A stretch of DNA of 64,000 bases from CAVTJL01 sp963752325 (GTDB taxonomy: Bacteria > Pseudomonadota > Alphaproteobacteria > Geminicoccales > Geminicoccaceae). The stretch spans positions 1 through 64,000 of the forward strand of contig CAVVXU010000022.1 of assembly GCA_963752325.1 (NCBI GenBank), read 5' to 3'. This document shows, piece after piece, positions 58,458 to 64,000 of this stretch. The notes beneath the pieces are model-generated. The model saw only the letters and a program-made list of their open reading frames with translations. It searched no databases and was not told where the DNA came from. The number at the start of each line of letters is the position of its first letter. Within the stretch, counting starts at the first letter, position 1. The translations under genes and the position numbers were made by a program.

Positions 58458-58907
58458 TCAAATCCGTGATAGGCGATTGACCAAATCTAGAAACCCATCG
58501 GGGAAAATGATCTCTGTGGTTCTTTCTAGTTCTTCGGCTGACCACCAGCGGTGATCGGCTATAACGCTCCGTTCATTTTTGGTCCAATCGCGGTCTGAGA
58601 TGGATTTCCTAGCCGTTTTGACTCCGAAGAACCGCTCCTCGGCCCAGACTACTTCTCCATTCGTCAGTTGAAGCTCGAAGGACCGACGGCCAATTTCGCC
58701 CGTCAACTGTTGCGCAGATAGGCCTGCTTCCTCCTCCAGCTCGCGCAAAGCGGCCTCCTCGAAGGTCTCACCCTCTTCGACGGCACCGCCTGGCGTCGCC
58801 CAATAGATCCGACCGTCCAACGGACCGGATGTATGAGCAAACTTAAAAAGAAGAACACACCCGAATTGATCGATAACCAGAATTCGGGCGGAGGGGCGTT
58901 TCCGCAT
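58458..58907 (-). CDS. NUDIX hydrolase, low-GC
   Basis: 149 residues with a full Nudix box: WATPGGAVEEGETFEEAALR followed by ELEEEAGL (GX5EX7REUXEEXGU). Other parts are ARILVIDQFGCVLLFKF, GEVVWAEERFFGVKTARK and ERSVIADHRWWSAEELERTT. It would hydrolyse a nucleoside diphosphate linked to some other group. Codon use and base composition are near 50 % GC, well below the neighbours, which points to recent horizontal transfer. ATG 58907 is set by the family start MRKRPSARILVID. It sits between the parDE pair and a decayed reductase. Confidence 0.9.
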   Translation of the reverse strand: MRKRPSARILVIDQFGCVLLFKFAHTSGPLDGRIYWATPGGAVEEGETFEEAALRELEEEAGLSAQQLTGEIGRRSFELQLTNGEVVWAEERFFGVKTARKSISDRDWTKNERSVIADHRWWSAEELERTTEIIFPDGFLDLVNRLSRI

Positions 58908-59069
58908 AATCCTGCCTCTCCTGTTGGGATCGACCGTTGGGTCACACGATACCCGGCCCAGTGATGACCGCAATTGGCGCGTTGTCGCTGCGTTCATCAC
59001 GGCTGCGATTATCGAAATCGGGCTATAGGACTTCAGTCGAGGCGTGAGCGGCACGCCGCTTACGTCCGG

Positions 59070-59408
59070 AGCCCACTCGGCTGGGGGCGCCTCACAGGAA
59101 GAATCCGTCGCGGCCAGCCCCTGTTCGATGTCGCCGACGCGCTCGAGACGATAGCCGGCGAGACCGAAAAAACCGTGCCGCAGGTGGCGCTCAACTGGCT
59201 CCTGCAGCGCCCGACGGTTTCTTCCGTCATCATCGGTGCGCGCAACGAGCAGCAGCTCCGCCAGAACCTCGGCGCCATCGGCTGGACCCTGGCGCCCGAC
59301 CAGATGAAAATGCTCGACGCGGCCAGCGACGTCACCGCCCCCTACCCCCATTTCCCCTATCGCCGCCAGGAAGCCTTCGCCCGCCTCGGTCCTCCCGTTG
59401 CAGGATGA
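59070..59408 (+). pseudogene. aldo/keto reductase remnant (5' truncated, internal deletion)
   Basis: The plus strand reads SPLGWGRLTGRIRRGQPL, then VADALETIAGETEKTVPQVA, LNWLLQRPTVSSVIIGARNE and LDAASDVTAPYPHFPYRRQE. This is the C-terminal third of an aldo/keto reductase. The N-terminal barrel with the catalytic Tyr is absent; low-GC sequence lies there instead. Between GQPL and VADALETI about 23 residues usual in the family are missing. The gene was cut, probably by the event that brought in the NUDIX/parDE patch. Confidence 0.78.
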
Positions 59409-59461
59409 GCGGTCAGGGTTCAAAGGATGGTGGGAGCAGAACGTCGGAGCGCGGCTGGATC

Positions 59462-60499
59462 GTGACCGAATGGCGTAAGGCGACGCCCGAGGCGGTCGGC
59501 ATGAGGGGCGAGGTCGTCTCGGCCGTCGCCGGCTGGCTGGACGGCCTGGCGGGCTCGAACGTGCACGGCATCGCCGTGGCCCGGAACGGCCTTTTGATCT
59601 TTCAGCACTACCGCAGCGGCGAGGACGCGTGCTGGCGGGGGAAGCTCGGCACGGTGGTCCACGGACCCGAGGTCAAGCACGACCTCCGCTCCGTGACCAA
59701 GGTCGTGACCGGCATCCTGGTCGGCCATGCGGTGGGGCGCGGGCTGATCCAGGACCTGGAGATGCCGCTGCTCGACGTCCTTCCCGGCTATCCCGACCTG
59801 CGCACCCCGGGAAAGGACCGCATCCGGCTTCGCCATCTCCTGACGATGTCCGCCGGGCTGGAATGGGACGAGAACCTCCCGCTCACCGATCCCGGAAACG
59901 GCGAGGTCCGCCTGTGGCGGTCTGGAGACCGGCTTCGCACCGCGCTCGAGCCGCGCCTGCTGTGGGAGCCCGGATCGGTCTGGGCCTATTCCGGCGGATG
60001 CACGGAGCTGCTGGCTGCCGTGCTGCGCAAGGTCTCCGGCAAGCCGGTCGATGCCTACGCGCGTGAGGCTCTCTTGGCACCACTCGGCATCACCGACGTG
60101 GAGTGGGCCCGCCATGCCGACGGGACGCCGTCCGCCTCCGGCGGGCTGCGCCTGCGCGCGCCGGACCTCGCCAGGATCGGCCAGCTCGTGCTCGATGGCG
60201 GCAGCCGGCAGGGCGAGCCGCTCTTGCCCGCCGGCTGGATCGAGCAGTCGCTCATGGCCCAGATCGGCATGGACGACCGGCTCTTTTTCTACGGCTTCCA
60301 CTGGTGGCTGGGACGCTCGCTGGTTGGAGGCCGCGAGATCGCCTGGGCTGCCGGCATCGGCTTGGGCGGCCAGCGTCTCTTCGTCGTTCCCACACTGTCG
60401 CTCGTCGTCGTCGTCACCGCCGGACACTACGCCGACGCGATGCAGTCCTGGCTGCCTCTGGTCATTCTGAACCGCTACGTGCTGGCCGCGCTCGCCTGA
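59462..60499 (+). CDS. beta-lactamase-family serine hydrolase (cytoplasmic type)
   Basis: About 345 residues of PF00144. The SxxK motif is in DLRSVTKVVTGILVGHAVGR, the Tyr motif in VWAYSGGCTELLAAVLRKVS, and the third motif region in EIAWAAGIGLGGQRLFVVP. There is no signal peptide, so it is likely a cytoplasmic esterase or amidase, not a drug-resistance beta-lactamase. GTG 59462 (TEWRKATPEAVGM) has GGAGCG 10 bases upstream; an ATG at 59405 overlaps the reductase-remnant stop and would add 19 residues. It is unrelated in detail to the repeat-bearing hydrolase at 37381. Confidence 0.88.
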   Translation: MTEWRKATPEAVGMRGEVVSAVAGWLDGLAGSNVHGIAVARNGLLIFQHYRSGEDACWRGKLGTVVHGPEVKHDLRSVTKVVTGILVGHAVGRGLIQDLEMPLLDVLPGYPDLRTPGKDRIRLRHLLTMSAGLEWDENLPLTDPGNGEVRLWRSGDRLRTALEPRLLWEPGSVWAYSGGCTELLAAVLRKVSGKPVDAYAREALLAPLGITDVEWARHADGTPSASGGLRLRAPDLARIGQLVLDGGSRQGEPLLPAGWIEQSLMAQIGMDDRLFFYGFHWWLGRSLVGGREIAWAAGIGLGGQRLFVVPTLSLVVVVTAGHYADAMQSWLPLVILNRYVLAALA

Positions 60500-60562
60500 G
60501 CCTTCGCTCAGGCGATGCCTTCAGCGGGAAGATCACCCGTTACCCCGTTGGACCAACGGGCC

Positions 60563-61561
60563 TCAAGCACCGTCTCGCGGGCGTGGCTCCTCAGATGCGC
60601 CCAACCCGACCAGAGCGCGCAGCAAGCGCCATGGCCGGCCATCGATCGCCGCGAGGCCGAGGCCGATCATCGCCATGCCGGCCAGATGCTGCGGCTCGAG
60701 TCGTTCGCCCAGGACCAGAACGCCGAGCAGGATCGCGCTGACCGGTATCAGAAACGTCACGAGCAAAAGATTGGTGGCTCCGGCAACCGACAGAATACGA
60801 AAGTAAAAAACATAAGCGAGCGCGGTCGACAGCGCTGCAAGCCCGATCAGGGCGCCGATCGTGGCGGCGCTCGGCAGGCCCAGCGTCCAGGGCCGGTCGA
60901 TCATCAGCGTCGCCGGAACCAAGAGGATGCTCGAGGCCGTCACCTGTCCCGCGGCCGTCGCCAGGGGCGAGATGCCCATGGCCCTGAAGCGCCGGCCGAA
61001 GACGCCGGCGAAGGCATAGGACAAAGCGGCGGCGAGGCAGGCGAGCTGGGCCAGGACATCGCCGCCAACCGACACAAGAGCGTCGCCACCGACCATGACG
61101 GCAACGCCGACGAGGCCCGCGAGAACGCCGAAAAGCCGCCCGCCGGTCATCTTCTCGTCACGGGTGAGCCGATGGGCGACCAGCACGGTGAAGAGGGGTG
61201 TCGTCGCGTTGAGGATCGCCGCCAGCCCCGAGGCGATGTGCTCCTGGCCCCAGACGATGAGCGAGAACGGAACGACGTTGTTGAGCAGCCCCATGCCGAG
61301 GAAGGCCGCCCAGACCTTTGGCGAGCCCGGCATGCGGGAGCCGCTCGCATGGATGACGGCCAAAAGGATGATCGCGGCGAGCACGACCCTGCAGGCGACG
61401 ACGGTGAGGACCGGCAGCTCCGTCACGGCCACGGCGTTGAAAAAGAACGAGCCGCCCCACAGCACCGACAGGATGATCAGCATCGCCCAGGTGCGGGGCG
61501 ACATCGGGCTGCTCGCGGACGGGCTGGTGACCACGTCCTCTCTCCCTCGGGCCAGATCCAT
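60563..61561 (-). CDS. EamA/DMT-family transporter
   Basis: 332 residues with ten helices in two EamA repeats. The first begins TWAMLIILSVLWGGSFFFNA and has GLNN-type GMGLLNNVVPFSLIVWGQEH. The second contains LIGLAALSTALAYVFYFRIL and LVTFLIPVSAILLGVLVLGE with RLEPQHLAGMAMIGLGLAAI. Members export amino acids, nucleotides or other metabolites; the substrate here is unknown. Downstream it is convergent with the serine hydrolase gene. The frame is intact. Confidence 0.9.
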   Translation of the reverse strand: MDLARGREDVVTSPSASSPMSPRTWAMLIILSVLWGGSFFFNAVAVTELPVLTVVACRVVLAAIILLAVIHASGSRMPGSPKVWAAFLGMGLLNNVVPFSLIVWGQEHIASGLAAILNATTPLFTVLVAHRLTRDEKMTGGRLFGVLAGLVGVAVMVGGDALVSVGGDVLAQLACLAAALSYAFAGVFGRRFRAMGISPLATAAGQVTASSILLVPATLMIDRPWTLGLPSAATIGALIGLAALSTALAYVFYFRILSVAGATNLLLVTFLIPVSAILLGVLVLGERLEPQHLAGMAMIGLGLAAIDGRPWRLLRALVGLGASEEPRPRDGA

Positions 61562-61572
61562 CGGCCTGCACG

Positions 61573-61815
61573 CTAGGGAGCGTCTGCGGCCCCCGCAGCC
61601 CGTTTCCTGCGATCGGGCAGGACGAGCCCCGTGCCCGGCTGCGCCGCGACGGCATCGGTGACCGCTGCCGGCACGCGGGCCGGATGAGGAAGGACATCTC
61701 CGACAAGGATGACGACATCGGAGGCCCCAACGGCGGCGAGCTTCGCGGCGGATCGACGTCGAGCTCCGCGAGAGGGATCAGCTCCGGGTGAGCAGCGCAT
61801 GACCATCATTGGCGG
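61573..61815 (-). pseudogene. possible remnant of a B12-binding domain (methylmalonyl-CoA mutase type)
   Basis: On the minus strand one frame gives AAHPELIPLAE and, one shift later, AKLAAVGASDVVILVGDVLP, then QPGTGLVLPD. The order resembles the C-terminal cobalamin domain of methylmalonyl-CoA mutase-like proteins, where HxxxxPxLI is followed by GxxDIxVVVGGVIP and FGPGT. The DxHxxG His motif and everything upstream are missing. The resemblance is short and damaged, so the call is tentative. The rest of the gap 61816-62045 shows no gene. Confidence 0.3.
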
Positions 61816-62045
61816 CCGGGGCGGTCTCGCATGCCCGCCGCGCGCAGCGCTCGGCACCTGGCGTCGCTCCCAAGTCGGCGCCCCTTGAAGCCGCGGAGCA
61901 AGTGCTGGGGATCACAGCGCCCTCGCCCGCCACCGCTCACCATCCGATGATGGTTCGGCTGCCTTGGCCCGAAGGCTGCCGCGGCGGCGCCGGGCATAAC
62001 GCGACGCGACGCCCTCGGCGTCCCTCGCTCATCAGGGTGAAGCTC

Positions 62046-63026
62046 ATGGCGACATCGATGACGAAGCCGAGCCTCGGCTCTTCCGTGCCGAAGGGTGCGA
62101 AGACCAAGCTCGATGTTCCCGTACCGAAGCACGGCAAGAAGGTCATGGACCGACGGGAGGGCTTCGCGCGCATGTCCCGGCCCGTCGAGCCCGAAGGGCC
62201 GGCCGCGAAGGCGTTCGTCGCGAGCAAGCTCAGGCTCCTGCACAGCCACGCTCGGCTCGACCTCAAGAGCAGGGATTCGGCCATGGCGGAGCTGGTCGAT
62301 CGCCTGGGCATGGCGAGATCCTCCCTGCACGAGATGATGACCGCGCCGGCGCCAGGCGGCGTGGGTTACGGCATGTTCTACGAGCCGTCCTTCCGCTCCG
62401 CTTTCACACAGGGCACGTCTCTCTATTTCGATGCCATCTGCCCTGACCCGCCGGGTGGCAATGTTAGCGACTGGCTCTACATCACGGGCACCAATCGCGC
62501 CAGCCAGGGCGTTGAGGCCTTGGTCTCCTACTATGGCCAGGGCGATACGAGCTTCGCGGTCTTCGACTGGTCCCGCGCTGAGCAATGGCAGATGAATGTG
62601 CCGTTCGGCGACCTCGGCGCCTACCTGCGGACCGACAGCGTGCACGGCAGCAACTATCAGGTGCTTCCGATATGGAACAGCACCTACGAGGTCGGGACCG
62701 ACAGCTGGCGCAACGAGGTGCTGCTCTGGAACCACGTGGCCGGCAGCTGGGACCTCGTCTATCGCTACGATTATGCGGCCACCAGCGCGCAACAGGCCAG
62801 CGGATGGGTCGGGAGCTGGGGGCCGATCGTCGAGACCTTCCAGAATCCGTACAGCGGCACCTCGCCGATGGGCGCCGCCACGACAATGCTGATCGCCCGC
62901 GGGGCGAACGGCGCCTGGGGCCAATGGAGTCTCCTCGGCTCGAGCGAGAGCTACGTGCGTACCGACGGCGTGGGGTTCCATCTCTGCTTCCTCGACCCCA
63001 ACTACAGGTGGGCCGTCAACAGCTGA
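62046..63026 (+). CDS. conserved-looking protein of unknown function
   Basis: 326 residues. The first 100 are basic and helical (KTKLDVPVPKHGKKVMDRRE, AELVDRLGMARSSLHEMM) without a signal peptide. From about residue 110 the protein is aromatic-rich and probably beta-stranded (ISYYGQGDTSFAVFDWSRAE-like VSYYGQGDTSFAVFDWSRAE, EVLLWNHVAGSWDLVYRYDY, WVGSWGPIVETFQNPY). I know no family for it. ATG 62046 sits inside a GTGAAGCTCATG context; a GTG at 62037 is the alternative. A small gene follows after 32 bases with a strong ribosome site, perhaps as a pair. Confidence 0.65.
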   Translation: MATSMTKPSLGSSVPKGAKTKLDVPVPKHGKKVMDRREGFARMSRPVEPEGPAAKAFVASKLRLLHSHARLDLKSRDSAMAELVDRLGMARSSLHEMMTAPAPGGVGYGMFYEPSFRSAFTQGTSLYFDAICPDPPGGNVSDWLYITGTNRASQGVEALVSYYGQGDTSFAVFDWSRAEQWQMNVPFGDLGAYLRTDSVHGSNYQVLPIWNSTYEVGTDSWRNEVLLWNHVAGSWDLVYRYDYAATSAQQASGWVGSWGPIVETFQNPYSGTSPMGAATTMLIARGANGAWGQWSLLGSSESYVRTDGVGFHLCFLDPNYRWAVNS

Positions 63027-63058
63027 CCCGGCGCCGCCGCCGCGGGTGAGGAGGTAAC

Positions 63059-63313
63059 ATGGTCGGACCCTCCGCGCTGCCACCCCCACCACCCGCGGCG
63101 GTGCAGGACAAGCCAGCACCGTCGGGAGATGCGCCGATTGCGGATATGCGGGCGAAATTCGCCCGCCTGACGGCCGGTTCCAGAAAGGATCTGGAGGCCG
63201 AGCGGGCCTTCATCGAGAGCAAGATCGAGATGATCCGTACGGATCCGCGCCTCAACGATGCCGAGAAGGAATCCGCCATAGCCGAGCTCAGGCAGCGGGC
63301 CTCACCACGCTGA
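63059..63313 (+). CDS. small hypothetical protein with helical C-terminus
   Basis: 84 residues. A proline-rich start (SALPPPPPAAVQDKPAPSGD) leads into a charged helical stretch (ADMRAKFARLTAGSRKDLEA, RAFIESKIEMIRTDPRLNDA) that could form a coiled coil. GAGGAGGT sits 4-5 bases before ATG 63059, one of the best ribosome sites in the window, so it is probably expressed. No family is recognised. Its position 32 bases after the unknown 326-residue protein suggests co-expression. Confidence 0.65.
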   Translation: MVGPSALPPPPPAAVQDKPAPSGDAPIADMRAKFARLTAGSRKDLEAERAFIESKIEMIRTDPRLNDAEKESAIAELRQRASPR

Positions 63314-63321
63314 GCTATTCT

Positions 63322-64000
63322 TTGCCCGCAATCCCGGAGGCCCATCCGACCGCACCTTCGGCCGAAGCCGCCGAGAGCCCCGACCTCCCCGGCCGCGTGC
63401 TCTACCGCGATGGCCTCATCCTCATCATCGACAAGCCCGCGGGCCTGCCCGTCCACGCAGGACCCAAGGGCGGCCCGAACCTCGAGGCGTTTTTTGACAG
63501 CCTGCAGTTCGGCCTGCCGGCGCCGCCGTCGCTGGCCCACCGGCTCGACCGCGACACCAGCGGCTGCCTCGTCCTCGGCCGCCACAGGAAGGCGCTGGCG
63601 CGGCTCGGCCGGCTGTTCCAGGCGGGTGCGGTCGAGAAGGTCTACTGGGCCGTGACAATGGGGCGGCCCGCGAAGCCCGAGGGGCGCATCGATCTCGCCC
63701 TGGCAAAACGCTCGACCGAGCGGCGCGGCTGGTGGATGAAGCCCGATCCCGCCGGCCAGCCGGCCGTCACCGACTACCGCATCATGGGCGAGGGGCCGGG
63801 CATCGCCTGGCTCGAGCTGCGGCCGAAGACGGGGCGCACGCATCAGATCCGCGTGCACTGCGAGGCGCTGGGCTGCCCCGTCGTCGGCGACCCGATCTAT
63901 GGCAGGGGCGAGGACACCGGCGCGCCTCGCGACGCCCTCCCGCCCCTCCAGCTCCACGCCCGCGCCATCACGCTCCCGCTCTACCCGAGCAAGCCGCCGA
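63322..64000 (+). CDS. RluA-family RNA pseudouridine synthase (3' end beyond window)
   Basis: At least 226 residues, running off the right edge. The catalytic Asp is in SLAHRLDRDTSGCLVLGRHR; the N-terminal strand reads LIIDKPAGLPVHAGPKGG, and the C-terminal motif is KTGRTHQIRVHCEALGCPVV followed by GDPIYG. It converts uridine to pseudouridine in rRNA or tRNA. There is no S4 domain ahead of the catalytic part. The start is uncertain: TTG 63322 is the nearest candidate and no ATG is in frame upstream of the conserved part. The exact target is unknown. Confidence 0.9.
   Translation, partial: MPAIPEAHPTAPSAEAAESPDLPGRVLYRDGLILIIDKPAGLPVHAGPKGGPNLEAFFDSLQFGLPAPPSLAHRLDRDTSGCLVLGRHRKALARLGRLFQAGAVEKVYWAVTMGRPAKPEGRIDLALAKRSTERRGWWMKPDPAGQPAVTDYRIMGEGPGIAWLELRPKTGRTHQIRVHCEALGCPVVGDPIYGRGEDTGAPRDALPPLQLHARAITLPLYPSKPP

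Noticed and set aside
58439..58480. Short start-like peptide MSFWSRLKSVIGD after parE
   Set aside because: Only 13 codons before a stop, with no ribosome site; too short to support a gene, though it might be the truncated start of a lost one.

Overview
The window is high-GC DNA (about 70 % G+C by eye) that looks like an alphaproteobacterial chromosome, probably from the Rhodospirillales or a relative. The reasons are the alphaproteobacterial style of the partial tRNA-Arg at the left edge, the three-subunit purSQL layout followed by bolA and a CGFS glutaredoxin, DUF29 and DUF3108 genes, an ArsR-methyltransferase ahead of metF-metH, and an mlaA-mlaC pair. I cannot place it to genus.

Layout. 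1-9.7 kb: partial tRNA-Arg, a DadA-like flavoenzyme, nadE, and a purine operon (purC-purS-DUF29-purQ-purL-bolA-grxD) behind a good sigma70-type promoter. 9.7-10.4 kb: DUF3108 protein and rpsD. 10.5-16.8 kb: a compact operon of a cyclooxygenase/alpha-dioxygenase-like haem peroxidase, a divergent P450-like protein, an old-yellow-enzyme reductase, a membrane-anchored di-haem RoxA-like cytochrome and a small membrane protein. This is the most interesting system in the window and reads as a putative oxylipin or isoprenoid oxygenation pathway. 16.8-26.5 kb: an enolase-superfamily sugar-acid dehydratase, membrane proteins, a HbpS/GlcG protein, glgX, a polysaccharide flippase, a GNAT protein, and the scars of two sugar ABC ATPase genes. 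26.6-31.9 kb: a complete dipeptide/oligopeptide ABC operon, badly frameshifted. 32-37 kb: DUF421 protein, MFS transporter, SleB-type hydrolase, SDR and a YcaQ-like protein.

37.3-44.3 kb is a secreted-protein region: a beta-lactamase-fold serine hydrolase carrying eight Ig-like repeats, an AT-rich island, and a second exported protein with a Ser/Thr/Gly linker. 44.5-47.9 kb holds a response regulator, a small two-helix protein and a CbrA-type symporter-kinase. 47.9-49.3 kb is mlaC/mlaA. 49.4-54.9 kb is a methionine-cycle operon (ArsR-methyltransferase, metF, metH) with an AT-rich dyad over its promoter. 55-64 kb holds YciI, LysR/MFS, a parDE-NUDIX accessory patch with a decayed aldo/keto reductase, a serine hydrolase, an EamA exporter, unknown proteins and an RluA-type pseudouridine synthase that runs off the right edge.

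A general caution: about forty single-base indels break genes that ought to be intact, including nadE, purL, metH and dppB. Roughly four in five are +1 insertions. They look like sequence errors more than biology, so I annotate the affected genes as whole CDSs and note the break points. Most positions are good to a few bases.
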